Shown here: piece by piece, positions 1 through 9,594 of the stretch | How the letters are laid out: the number at the start of each line of letters is the position of its first letter | Position numbering within the stretch: the first letter of the stretch is position 1 | Origin: Gnetum montanum | Lineage: Eukaryota > Streptophyta > Gnetopsida > Gnetales > Gnetaceae | Direction of reading: 5' to 3' | Assembly (NCBI GenBank): GCA_015680685.1 | Contig: MNCI01008665.1 | Span: forward strand, 380,105 to 443,781 | Length of the DNA stretch: 63,677 nt | The notes under the pieces: generated by a model | Databases searched by the model: none | What the model was told of the DNA's origin: nothing | What the model saw: the letters and a program-made list of their open reading frames with translations, nothing else | Program-made: the position numbers and the translations under genes

Positions 1-13
1 GCTCCTATCCCAA

Positions 14-236
14 AACACGAATGAAGGAATGGAGGAGGTCAGAGTTGACGCATACCCGATCGATTCGAGTGAGGACACGGTTCGAGCCCTTCCTCCGATT
101 ACTCCATGTGAACCGACAATTCTCAATGGGAAAGTCCACTAGGGAGAAGGTTGCTAAAAAGGCTTGGAATTCATGTGCACTTGGTGGAGGGGGGGTAGCC
201 CCTCGAATTTCTCCCAAGGGTGGAGGCATTGGTTGA
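14..236 (-). pseudogene. LINE ORF2 endonuclease fragment
   Basis: The minus-strand translation contains FLATFSLVDFP, then FTWSNRRKG, then RIDRVCVN. These match the FTWSN and RIDR-type motifs of the endonuclease/exonuclease/phosphatase domain found at the N-terminus of plant LINE ORF2. Only the C-terminal third of that domain is present. The N-terminal catalytic part is missing and the reverse transcriptase, if any, would lie outside the window to the left. The reading frame is open to the window edge. No function is expected for this fragment. Confidence 0.75.
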
Positions 237-406
237 AATTCCCCACCACGATCCACAGTTGATGGTTCGGAATCAACGTCGTCACCACGGTGGCATCTCC
301 TGGGGGGTGCTTTGGGGGGGCAGTCTGTTAGAGGTCGGGTGCATCTAGCCCTTGCGGCCCATTGTAACCCATGCACCCCCCTCGAACATTTGTCCGTCTT
401 GGTTCC

Positions 407-1380
407 TTAGTCTCTAAGGCCTCGCTCCTTGCACCCAACAGTCTGCTTCTTTGTGGCTGGGTTTCCCATAGCACGCGTAGCTGGTTGTTTTGCTCCTCTG
501 GGCCCCAGCTCTGCGTCTGGGCCCTGTCGCCGCTTCCAGGTTTTCGAATTCAACCTGGAGTTTTTCCTCTTCCCTTGGGAGTTCCAAGACGACCTCCTGA
601 ATGCGGTACTTCTCTGCCAGCTAGCACTAGACGCAGAAATAGACGAAGCCCATGCGCTCCATTGATTGTGTGACCCGGTCGAAGGCGATGAATTCGCCAA
701 AGAATCCCGCGATTTTCTGCAAGAAATCCAGGTTCCAAAGTTCCTAGGGGATCCCGGAAACCCGCATCCAAACGGGGGCTCGGGTAAACAAGTTGGCCTT
801 GCGATGGATCCTAGGATGCCATGGGGTCAAAGACAGACCCCTTGCCCTGTAAAACCACGGGCCTCCTAGCAGCACCAAATCCCTGGTTTGTCGAGAGGAA
901 AAAATAAACAGAAGAAGGTCCGTGAACAAGGTGCGGACCCCTACTTCCCCCACCTTCCACTGCTCCTGGGCTCACCGCTGGATTAGGTCTAGTCGCGGAC
1001 GGGCACCTCGGGAAACAAAGTGGTCGATAAGGCTTTGCTGCATGGTGCAGACCCCCTCGAGTGGGGGCTGGGTGACCTGGAGGCGCATGGTGTCCTTAGC
1101 CCTGGAGTGGGCCTTGATGCTGCCTCTAGGTACCGGCGCCCTCACCCGCCCACCCCCACCGCCGACCAAGTCATGTTCATCGTGAGGCTTCTACCCCCCG
1201 TTAGCTGGTGGCACATTGGTTTCAAGACGCGGTTCCTCCTGCGGCTGAGCTTGCGGTTGCTCCTGTTGCTGCGGTTGCTCCTGTTGTGGTTTAATTTGGT
1301 ATTGCTCCTGTGCCTGCTTCTCCTATTGCTCCTGTTGCTGCTCTTGTTGCTGCTCCATCACGCTCCTGTTGCTGCTCCTC
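407..1380 (-). pseudogene. LINE ORF1 (DUF4283-type nucleic-acid binding) pseudogene
   Basis: Minus-strand frames at 972-1169 and 744-953 are in the same phase. They give RDLVLLGGPWFYRARGL, then TPWHPRIHRK, then APVWMRVSGIP. This is the typical core of DUF4283 proteins encoded by ORF1 of plant LINEs, which coat the element RNA. In-frame stops follow at about 743 and in the next 150 bases, and the translation continues with ELWNLDFLQKI and then a CYGKPSHKEADC segment that resembles a zinc knuckle with the first cysteine lost. The N-terminal part is a Q/P-rich stretch. The neighbour downstream on this strand is the endonuclease scrap. Assignment to the family is from memory and is fairly secure; the exact start is not determined. 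Confidence 0.65.
1240..1380. repeat. Low-complexity CTCCTGTTGCTG-type repeat
   Basis: Imperfect repetition of gctcctgttgctgcggttgc-type units. On the minus strand it encodes a Q/E-rich tract within the LINE ORF1 leader; on the plus strand it gives a spurious poly-Leu ORF. It ends exactly where homology with the 63 kb promoter copy begins. Confidence 0.7.
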
Positions 1381-1441
1381 GACTGAGGATTCTTCATCAC
1401 GCCAGCCCTTCACTTGACATACTCGACTCTGAAAAGCCGAC

Positions 1442-1448
1442 ACCAACC
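1442..1448 (+). promoter_or_regulatory. AC element (ACCAACC), putative MYB site
   Basis: ACCAACC equals the AC-II type element bound by R2R3-MYB regulators of phenylpropanoid genes. It is kept in the second promoter copy at 63210-63216. Confidence 0.4.
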
Positions 1449-1862
1449 AGCAAGACTCTTATCTGTACGTTGTTATGGTTCTTTTACGACAAGGCGAGCA
1501 GGGGGATGAATCTTACTAAAACGTCATTAACTTGAAGGCATCGCGCTGAAACATGACCAAGATTTGTGCGCCAACCGCCAAAGTCTCCACCAAAGATTTT
1601 TAGAAGTTGTGGCTGCTGTTGCTCCACATCATGATTTCTGCACCTCTCGTACTCCAAAGCCATGTATCACTAACGATATATTTCTTTCCCAAAGAAAAAA
1701 AAAACGGAAGAAAATGCTTGCAAGTATAATTTAAAGAACATATGTATAATTATCAACAAAATCGTCAGGATATTTTCTGTTAAGGAAACTCTGCACACTA
1801 AATGCCATCTTTGATTAACATTGACATGCCATCCCAGCGGCATCAGGATAATTGTAAGGGAC

Positions 1863-1874
1863 GATTCTAGAATC
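1863..1874. promoter_or_regulatory. Perfect palindrome GATTCTAGAATC with heat-shock-element core
   Basis: The 12-bp palindrome contains inverted TTC..GAA units, as in a minimal heat-shock element. It sits about 40 bases upstream of the TATA-like box. It is identical in the second promoter copy at 63602-63613. Binding by a heat-shock factor is inference. Confidence 0.4.
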
Positions 1875-1914
1875 GCTCCACCAACACTACAAACTTTGAT
1901 CACAAAATTGCCTT

Positions 1915-1922
1915 CATAAATA
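1915..1922 (+). promoter_or_regulatory. TATA-like box CATAAATA
   Basis: CATAAATA lies 112 bases before the start codon and is kept at 63654-63661 in the duplicate promoter. No better TATA candidate lies in the last 300 bases. Confidence 0.5.
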
Positions 1923-2033
1923 CAACACAGAACCGACCCTAACTCCGGAAGAGCAAACTGCTGTTCTTTGTCTTCAAGGTGGGGTGGGGTGTGAATCCTG
2001 GCTCTGTAATTTTCTGGTGAAATTGTTGGGGAA

Positions 2034-3562
2034 ATGACAAGCAAGATTTTGGTCATTGGGGCAACTGGATACATTGGCAAGCACATTGCCAAGGCAAGTG
2101 TATCTCTGGGACACCCAACATTCATTCTGACAAGAGAAAGCACAACTCAAGATCCCAACAAAGCCCAACTCATTGAATCCTTCAAAGCCTCTGGCATCTC
2201 CATTTTACAAGTGAGATCTATTCAACTTAATTTCTTTTCCCTGTTTAAGTTTATGTTTATTATATACTTGGTCGTTGTTTCCTGCTGATGAAATCAACAG
2301 CAAAATTTTTTCTTTCTTTAAATTTTCTTAGACGAAAGTCTTGATTGTTAGAGTTTGTTTAGTGGACAAAAAATTGATAGGCTGGTTTCGTTATGTTTAA
2401 AAGTGGGTTAAAATTGAGAAAGTGTGGGTATGTGAGAGTAGGGTTCTGTGGATGACCATAAGAGCTTGGTTGGGGCCATAAAGCAAGTGGATATTGTCAT
2501 TTCTGCCATCCCTTCTCCAAAAGTCCCGGATCAAAGTAAAATAATCAAAGCCATCAAGGAGGCTGGAAATGTTAAGGTAACAAACAGATCGCATACATAG
2601 ATCCTTTCTTTGAAAGTTTGTAGCATTTCAAAGTTTTGATTTTCTTCTGGATTGACGAGGGTTAAGGCTTACATTTCAACGCCCATAGAGTTTTGATTGT
2701 GCTGTTTCCTTTTTTTTTTTTGGTTTAATTTGGTATTTTGCAGAGATTTTTGCCATCAGAATTCGGTGTCGATGTTGACAGAGTGCAGGGAGTGGAGCCT
2801 GCCAAGAGCATATTTGAACAGAAAATCAAAATCCGGAGAGAAATTGAGGCAGAGGGAATCCCTTATACATATTTTTGCTGCGGTTTCTTTGCTGAGTATT
2901 TCCTTCGAACACTTTGTCAGAGTGGAGTGACAGCCCCTCCCAGAGACAAGGTCGTTGTTCTTGGTGATGGCAATACTAAGGGTATGTATTTTGCATTGCC
3001 TGCTAGGAATTGAGTTTCATTTTAATTTCTCTGTTTCCTCTGTGTTTCCTGAAATTGTTTTATATTTTTGTTCACTTTTTATTTGTTGACCTGGAAAAAC
3101 ATTTCAGTTGTGTTTGTTAAGGAGGAAGATATTGGAACATACACAATCAAGGCAGCAGATGACCCAAGAACTCTTAACGAGAATCTTTATTTCAGGCTTC
3201 CTGCAAACACGTTATCCTTCAATGAACTGGTAGCATTATGGGAGAAGAAGATCGGCAAAACTTTGGAGAAAACTTATTTAAGTGAAGAGCAGGTTTTGAA
3301 AACCATTGCAGGCAAGTAATTTTGTTCTTTTGGGACCAATTCTCTCTGCTCTATCTAAAGCAAATCAAACTTACTAAAATATTGAACGTTCCCTTTGTTT
3401 GGTACAGAGACTCCATTTCCAGGGAATGTGTTGGTGGCCATTGAGCATGTGGCTTTTGTGAGGGGGGCTCTAACGAATTTTGGAACTGATGTGGAAGCGT
3501 CCCAACTTTACCCAGACGTGAAATACACCACTGTTGATGAGCTTCTGAGCCAGTTTGTGTGA
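2034..3562 (+). CDS. Phenylcoumaran benzylic ether reductase-like protein (five exons)
   Basis: NADPH-dependent reductase of the PIP family (PCBER, pinoresinol-lariciresinol reductase, isoflavone reductase), acting in the cytosol on phenylpropanoid dimers. Exons: 2034-2210, 2442-2576, 2744-2981, 3108-3311 and 3408-3562, giving 302 residues against about 308 usual for PCBER. The NADPH-binding GATGYIG is at residues 9-15. RFLPSEFG starts at 105. The catalytic lysine of FxxKxxIRR is K131. GDGNTK is followed by EEDIGTYTIKA, and the end reads EASQLYPDVKYTTVDE, very close to gymnosperm PCBER. Intron 4 is of GC-AG type. Odd points: the usually conserved SSNxFAGYF pocket reads CCGFFAEYF (149-157), and the segment after TNF is about three or four residues short. 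All exons join in frame with no stop, so the gene looks intact. Exact substrate is not certain: other PIP reductases are alternatives. The promoter is duplicated at the right end of the window. Confidence 0.9.
3312..3407 (+). other. GC-AG intron 4 of the PCBER-like gene
   Basis: The exon ends GCAG and the intron begins GCAAGT, the standard context of a GC donor, and ends ggtacag. Joining at this point continues the family sequence in frame (IAETPFP). The only nearby GT (3316) gives the wrong frame. The other three introns (2211-2441, 2577-2743, 2982-3107) are GT-AG. Confidence 0.8.
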
Positions 3563-3938
3563 GTGTTGCTGTCGCCTTGGAATCATGTGAATTTCAGAAC
3601 TTTTCAAGGGTTATGAATAATTACTGTAAAAAACGTTTGTGATATGGTTTGGATCCTAAGACATTTTGGTGCTTTTCTTTGTTTTCTTATAATGTTGTTT
3701 AAGAAAATAATCCTATGTGGCCGTTCTAAGCAGCTTCAAGGGCATGGAGTGAAAAATACCTGTTCCAACCGAATTCTGTGTAATAGATCCGTAGGTGGTC
3801 ACATGGAGGAAATAAATAGTCCATTTACGTATTATCATCGCCCGTGACTTTAAGCCTCCACTGCTTAATTTTAGTTTTGAGAGTACATCTAAAAAACCAT
3901 GAAAATTGAGACTCTCAAAGTCTTCGTCTTGTTGTTTA
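3563..3938 (+). other. 3' UTR and downstream flank of the PCBER-like gene
   Basis: Non-coding, AT-rich. A weak polyadenylation-like gaataa lies at about 3614. The block ends at 3939, where the 1.2 kb duplicated segment begins. No other gene seen. Confidence 0.5.
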
Positions 3939-4027
3939 TGAATATTTAATGTAATACTTTCTTGACTGCCATGAAAGGGAAATAAAATTAAGTTTGTGAG
4001 ATATCGGAACCAGCAGTTTTTATTTTC

Positions 4028-4179
4028 TGTGTTTTTTTTCACGGGAAACGACTCTGTGATCACTTGCTCATTAAATGCAATTTCAATGATATGGCATCAC
4101 GTTCTGTGTTTTTTTTTTCACGGTAAATGACTCTGTGGTCACATGCTCATTAAATGCAATTTCAATGACATGGCATCAC
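4028..4179 (+). repeat. Tandem repeat, two units of about 76 bp
   Basis: Unit 1 (4028-4103) and unit 2 (from 4104) both run from ctgtgttttttttt through ctcattaaatgcaatttcaatga to tggcatcac. The same pair is present in the duplicate at about 20370-20521. Confidence 0.8.
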
Positions 4180-4601
4180 TCCATGACATGGTCTTGGATC
4201 CCACAAAAGGATAACAGAGAGCCAAACTTGGTAAAATCTCCCACTTTAAGTAGCCTTGGCGCATTTTTGTGGCTGAAGCAATTGATCATACTTTTGAGTT
4301 CATGGTTTGAAATGGTGTTTTGTTTCTGCCAACCTGTCCCTTACATGTTTAGCAAGTAATCTATACATGGTAATGTCTTTTATGAATGTTTTGTTACACT
4401 ATAAGTAGTTTTTTTTAATGATGTCTTTGTAATTGTTTTGTCTTTTTATAACTAATGTAAAGACTTTTTTTTTGTTAGTAATAGTTTTGTAAAGTTACAA
4501 AAGAATAGCTAGAAAATAGCATTCAATTTGTAACATTGTTACTCTATTGTACATTTGATGTTGTCATCATGATTATCATCTTAGCCTTGTTTCAATAAAA
4601 T

Positions 4602-4676
4602 GGGATCAATTGCCTCTTATGAAGAATTACACTATAGATGGGATCAATCGCCTCTATGAAGAGTTACACTATAGAT
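4602..4676 (+). repeat. Tandem repeat, two units of 37-38 bp
   Basis: Units 4602-4639 and 4640-4676 both read gggatcaat, then gcctc, then atgaaga, then ttacactatagat. Present again in the duplicate near 20945-21020. Confidence 0.75.
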
Positions 4677-5144
4677 TGGAAACAAAATGGATGAAAATGA
4701 AGAGAAACATGATCTTCAACATGAGAGATAATTGAAATTCTTTAATATGACATCAAATGGTCTTAGATTTAATACAAAGGATGCTTTCAAGAATTGAAAT
4801 AACTTAGAAATATTAGAGACTTATCAATGTGCATTGAGAATGAATCAAATTGAGTAAAGCTTTACTAAAAACATCAAATGACTTGAAATGAGAGGAATCT
4901 TTATATTCTTCCTACAAATTCTTCTCTTCTTTGAATCTTTGATGATATTTATATATTGTGAAATATAAGAGCTTTAAGAGTTATATTCCCAAACATCCCA
5001 AATTATAATTCGCTTCTAATAGAATATTTCTCAAGTCATGCATTCAACTTATTCATCATTTATGACTTATGTAATTACAAATTTTTCTTAATAATAAAGC
5101 ATATAGAAGTCATAAATGAGTCCCACTAACAATGAGGTTTTAGT

Positions 5145-6042
5145 TGATGAAGTGTCATTAGTTGATGCGTTGACTAGGCCGCGTATACGGGGCTGCGTAT
5201 ACGTGGCCGCGTTGACAGGGTGAGGCCCTATCGACGCAGCCTTCCATGTGTCGATGTGGCCCAGTTTACGTGGAGCTTATTTCGACCTATAAATAAGAGG
5301 GCCTTTCGCCTCATTGGGGTACCTTTTTGTCAGTTGTAGCGAAGCTGTTGCAGTTTGTTCCCGCAAGAGATAGAATATTTTCCAAGTGCCCATAGCAGGT
5401 GTAAGAAAAGTGGTCGGCTATTTATTCAAGCGTTGATGTATCTGAGCCCATTGGCTTGACAACAATAAAGACGAACTCTTCAAGCATTCCTTGCAACATT
5501 TGGACTTAGTCATTTAATGCATTCAATAGTTTAATATGTTTATGCTTTGTTAATTACTTAAGTTTCTGTCATTGTTATTTTAATCGCTATTGTTCCTTTA
5601 TAGTTCGTAAAAACCATAAGTACGATTATCTCGAACGTAAGCCCAACGCTTGGTAACCTAGTGACGCTTAACGTCTGGTAACCCAATAGTGTTAAGGGAT
5701 GCTCAGAACCTGCCTGGAAGATGAGATCAGATACTTATGCTAGGAGTAGTTAAGATTTAGATTAAGATAGTCGTAGATTACTTAATACTCTAGCCTTACT
5801 TTCCAAGATAATTAGACGCCAAAAGATAAGAAAAAAGCTATAAAAATCATTAGCCTTAATCTCACTTAACTCGCAAACAGAACATCACAAGTGGGATTAG
5901 GAAGACGACTGTTCTAACCCAAGGTTTCGTTGGTTAGGGTCTGGTGTATGTTAAGTGCTTACAGTCTACGGAATTCAATCGAGTCGCATGTGAATGCCTG
6001 TGATTCGTATGGTTGGGCGTAGGGGTACCTAGTCGCTCATCA
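5145..6042 (+). repeat. Family A LTR1 (5' LTR)
   Basis: 898 bp, starting TGATGA and ending TCATCA, a perfect 6-bp inverted terminal repeat. U3 holds two perfect CGTATACG palindromes (5182-5189, 5196-5203) and CGACG-type variants. TATAAATA lies at 5288-5295, and an AATAAAG signal follows near 5466. It is followed at once by the primer-binding site. Confidence 0.9.
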
Positions 6043-6043
6043 T

Positions 6044-6061
6044 TAGCGCCGTTGCTAGGGA
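6044..6061 (+). other. Primer-binding site, tRNA-Asp type (family A copy 1)
   Basis: TAGCGCCGTTGCTAGGGA matches the TGGCGCCGTTGCC-type site used by Athila/Tat elements, with about three changes. It lies one base after the LTR. Confidence 0.75.
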
Positions 6062-6208
6062 TTGTTAGTCTTACATGCGTCATCTAACCTTAGTGAAATT
6101 ATCATTCAAGTCGTTGGAACGGATCCAGGATAGAAACATTTATGCATGCTAGGCAGATTAAGGTAAATAGTAAGGTACATCGATTACATGGACCATTTAA
6201 TGTCCAAC

Positions 6209-8767
6209 ATGTCTTCTCACAGGAGAGAGGTATCCAACCCACCAATGCCACAAGAATGTTGGGTGGTATAGAAGCATCCTGATGAATATGTCCCTGACTT
6301 CACATTCATCCTACATCAGGATGAGCATTTGCAATGACGGGACATGAAGGGCAACATCGTACTACCACTCGATCGATTGGCTCCTGCAATGCTATTTCAC
6401 AATTTTGGCAGACTAGGCATCCAGGAATGTGGAGTGAAGTATGTCATGGAGGACCATGACTACTAGGACTATCGTCCCACTGAGGCTCAACAAGCACGAG
6501 ACCAGCAGTAGGCGGAAAGATATGAACACCTGAAGAGGAAACAATTCAGTAATCCCTTATTTTTGCAAGGGCTGCAAGACGATGGGGATCCCATCTTTCA
6601 TGATACCCATTCAATCGAACTTCCCCCGGGGCAGTAGATCCTTCAGTCCATCATTCAGAACAAGCCTCTAAGTGACCAAGATCCTCAAGGGGATGGAGGG
6701 TCACATAGCAAGGATGGGCAAGCTGATCGAGGCCATCATCAAGGTAGAGGAAGAGATCGACATCGGACCAATGGTGATACCTCTGCTTCTTCTCCATCCT
6801 CTTGCTCTCCTACACCTTCATGTAGCTTAGGCTCTGATTGTAATCGGGGTAGAAAGGAGTGAAAGGACGATGGTAAAAAGGTTCAGAAGGGACAAAGTGA
6901 GGAAACACGCAATTAATCGCGTGATGCTCGCCATCATGAAAGGAGGGGTAGCCGAAATCATCACAGACATCATGGTCCTCAGCAGGACTATGACTCGGAT
7001 GAGCCATTGTTAGCTACTCGGAGCATGCTCCAGATTGTTGAGGCAGTCCATATCCCTAGTAGGCACATGAAGGATAGCCAGATCAAGCATGTAGATATGA
7101 ACAACATCCCCAGATTTGAAAGGGGATACAATTGTGATCTACAGACTCACCTGTAGGCGTTCCATGACGCCTGCACCCTACAAAACATTGACAATGATTG
7201 GTAGAAGCTTAAGTTGTTCCCTTGCACTCATCAAGGAAGTAGAAAACTAGTATTGGTTTTTGGACCTGGAATCAATCAAAAGATGGAGTATGATGCTTGA
7301 GATTTTCAGTGACAAGTATCAAATGTACTCTAGAGTGGCGAACCTGAGATTTCAGATCCAAGGGTGGAAACAAGGTAATCATGAACCCTTGGATGCAACC
7401 ATGAGCAGATATTATTCACTGCTACATTGGTGCTCTGGTCATGGCTACTCTCAGCGGGCACAGATTCGCCACATCATTGATAGGCTCCATTTTGAAACGC
7501 GAAAGACCCTTGGCGTGTACGCCCAGGGACGACTATTGGAGCTAAGGGCCCATCAATTGCAGCACCTCATTGAACAGGTGGCCAAGGAGGAAGGAGAACT
7601 TAGAGAAAAGGAGAGTGCAGAAGAATTCAATCAGGATCCTTCTCTCATAAAGAGGGAGGTCCGATTTTGTGACGAGGAGGAGGAATCACCACTAGAAGCA
7701 GCGATGAACCGAAAGACCTTGCCTTTACAAAAATTTGCATCTAAAATATCGGCAAAGGTCAATAAGATGTGGGACTCTTTGGACGAAAAATTCTAGAGTG
7801 TGCTGAAAATTGCAGAAGAGTCCAGAGAACAAGGTTATGATCATGATAGAAATAGGAAGAAGGAAGCTAAATGTGCCCACCACAAGGGTAAGGGCAAAGT
7901 TGTTGTAGCAGAGCGGGTCACAAACTCTGACACAGAGGAGGATGATGAATGTGGCATATGCCAATACGAACATCCTAAGGGGTGTTGTCCTGTGGTGTCA
8001 CATCTCCAAGAGTCTCACGTGTACGCGTTGAAACCTCGCTTGGCACAGCAGCAAACACCTCGAAGGTTGCCTTACCCACAAGGCAACCCAACGCAGTTCC
8101 ACTAGCAGCAAGGGTATTATCCAAGTGGAATGCCACCGCAGCCCTATGAATACTTCCAGCAGTGGCAGTAATCACAAGCATGGGGAATGCCACCTCCAAG
8201 GCAGTAGTACCCTTACCGACAACCAGATCCCTATGGGTACTACGTTCAACAACCAGTCTCTCCATGGAACTCTTCCAGCCATGCCGCTTTTCAAAGTTAT
8301 TACCATCCTCCAGAATATTTTAGACCACAATCTACATCACCCAGGGGAGAAAGCCCACATCTATACTATCCTCCATCACCTTTCCTGCCACTCCTTCTCC
8401 ACGACATCCCACTCAACTACCACCTGCTCCACCTATGCAGGGGGAGATACCGCCATAGCCACAGCAACGAAACGCTACAAGGGTTGTCAACATACAAATG
8501 GCTCCTCAGTTGAGTGGACCGGAAGCCAAGCCACAGAAACGTCCCTTCTTTCAGCCTAATCATGTACGCACACCCTCACACCCACCTGTGGCTAGTGCCT
8601 CTGAATCTCAAACTGCCTCTACTGTTCCACCACTTAAGCAGCCTTTAGACCAAATGCCCTCCAACGTACCAACGGTCATGCTTACACACATAATGACCGA
8701 CTGGATAAAGGCAGGTTATCTTCCCCAGAAATTGATTGATCTGGGAAGTCCCCTCATCCATCTTTAA
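6209..8767 (+). pseudogene. Family A gag pseudogene, copy 1
   Basis: Gag packages the element RNA into cytoplasmic particles. The likely start is MSSHRREV at 6209, as other copies begin MSSS. The core (from 7260) has SIKRWSMMLEIF, SRYYSLLH and LGVYAQGRLLELRAHQLQHL. A zinc-knuckle-like CGICQYEHPKGCC (C-x2-C-x3-H-x4-C) lies at about 7951, followed by a Y/Q/P-rich low-complexity tract (8105-8390). Frame changes occur near 7220 and 8390. Many in-frame stops, mostly TAG where related copies or context suggest CAG, show it is dead. The protease follows directly. Confidence 0.8.
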
Positions 8768-9178
8768 GTGGCAAGAAATAAGCCCTATAAAGCTCTTCCG
8801 GACTCGGGGTCAGGAGTCAATTTGATCTCTCATGACATGTATAAGAACTGGAACTTGCCCCCGCTAAAGAAGAGCAACATTAGGCTTGAACTGGCAGACC
8901 AGTCCATCATTGTTCCCTTGGGAGTGGTGGAGGACATTGTGACCACCGTTTGTGGGTGGTTCTATCCTACTGATTTCCTTATCATCAATGTTGAAAATTG
9001 CAAGGGGAACTTCCCAATCATAATGGGAAGGGCTTGGTTGAGCACGGTGGATGCAAGGCTAGGACTCCGAGATCTTTCCCTTGAAATTTCAAAGAAAAAT
9101 CCTTTTGAAAAGATCGAGAAGAAGCACGTTCCATGCATCACGTACAGTGACTCTGGGTGCAACTTTGTGCAGTAGTTA
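8768..9178 (+). pseudogene. Family A aspartic protease, copy 1
   Basis: Retropepsin that would cleave the Gag polyprotein. ALPDSGSGVNLIS (from about 8804) is the active-site region with DSG in place of the commoner DTG. It is followed by a hydrophobic flap region (QSIIVPLGVVEDIV) and IIMGRAWLSTVDA, typical of the Athila pre-RT protease domain. Open for 135 codons until TAG at 9176. It was probably translated as part of a Gag-Pro polyprotein, since the preceding stop (TAA at 8765) looks like a nonsense mutation in LQ. Confidence 0.8.
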
Positions 9179-9594
9179 TGGTCCACCAAGAAGACATCCA
9201 TTCAAGCATGCAGTTAGTGTACCAAAGAATCGTCGATTCAACAATGTCTGTACGCAGTAGCCAAAACTCAAGAAGGCACCTAGTGGCTGACAGATGATCC
9301 TTCTAGTAGCACATTGTGCATAGAACCATCTGAGGGGCTTGTACGAGCCTACGTAGACAGCATGGATGATTTGGAAGAGGTTCATCAACAAGTGTCCATT
9401 GTTGATGGCCATAGTGAATGGGGAAACTTGCACATCCCTAAGAGCTTCAAACACGAGCCCTTGGAACTCAAACCTTTCCATGGGCTCCACCTAACCAGGG
9501 ATACTGCCTCATCGTCACTACGACAGCCTCGCTCCATTTTTCACATCTCCTCCTTTCCACCCAGTCGTGGGGGAGAATATCATCCCTGCTAATC
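9179..9594 (+). pseudogene. Pre-RT linker fused in frame to the pol C-terminal tail (RT-RH-IN deleted)
   Basis: The frame at 9314-9592 reads DDLEEVHQQ, then LELKPFHG, then QPRSIFHISSFPPSRGG and stops. The first part matches the linker before RT in element D (DELEQVHHQ). The last part matches the end of D's integrase polyprotein (VKPFHEHK then QPCSIFQISFF). About 2.5-3 kb of RT, RNase H and integrase are therefore missing, with the join at a shared KPFH. Copy 2 (18617-18847) has the same fusion. Confidence 0.75.
9561..9577 (+). promoter_or_regulatory. Pol-terminal polypurine-tract-like motif
   Basis: CCAGTCGTGGGGGAGAA at the end of pol closely resembles the 3' polypurine tract of the same element (CAGTTGTGGGGGTA at 14594-14607). 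The motif recurs at the pol end of copy 2 (18820-18836), B (about 33665), C (about 38915) and D (about 48800). Confidence 0.5.

Larger units (their letters stand above)
1..1380 (-). mobile_element. LINE (L1-type) retrotransposon remnant, internally deleted
   Basis: Read on the minus strand, this stretch gives a Q-rich leader, then an ORF1-like protein with a DUF4283-type domain and a zinc-knuckle-like motif, then a short endonuclease fragment. The order ORF1 then ORF2 endonuclease fits plant L1 elements. Normally the endonuclease N-terminal half lies between them, so an internal deletion is inferred. The 5' end of the element lies near 1380, where it meets the PCBER promoter. The 3' end runs off the window. 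Several stops and a frame change make it inactive. Confidence 0.75.
1381..2033 (+). promoter_or_regulatory. Promoter and 5' leader of the PCBER-like gene
   Basis: This non-coding block precedes the start codon and is repeated at 63149-63677 with small indels, so it is a conserved unit. Elements visible in both copies are ACCAACC (1442-1448), which matches the MYB-binding AC-II element of lignin-pathway promoters, ACGTCA (1521-1526), an as-1/bZIP-like core, a 12-bp palindrome with a TTCTAGAA core (1863-1874), and CATAAATA (1915-1922) as TATA-like box. The start of transcription would then be near 1945-1955. The upstream limit is set by the LINE junction. Functional claims for the motifs are inference from known motif families. 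Confidence 0.7.
3939..5144 (+). repeat. 1.2 kb segmental duplicate, copy 1
   Basis: This AT-rich, non-coding block is repeated at 20281-21487 with only scattered substitutions. In both places it abuts the same LTR start (TGATGAAGTGTC). Because the LTR junction is shared, the block and the adjoining LTR were duplicated together, after the LTR insertion. It contains two short tandem repeats (4028-4179 and 4602-4676). No coding potential is seen. Confidence 0.85.

Noticed and set aside
1020-1535. Long plus-strand ORF with a poly-leucine stretch
   Set aside because: It is the opposite strand of the Q-rich LINE ORF1 leader and runs on into the duplicated promoter; low complexity, no homology recognised.
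1670-2143. Minus-strand ORF across the PCBER promoter and exon 1 (and its shadow at 63376-63642)
   Set aside because: It overlaps the true exon antisense and spans the TATA and leader; exists only because the promoter is duplicated.
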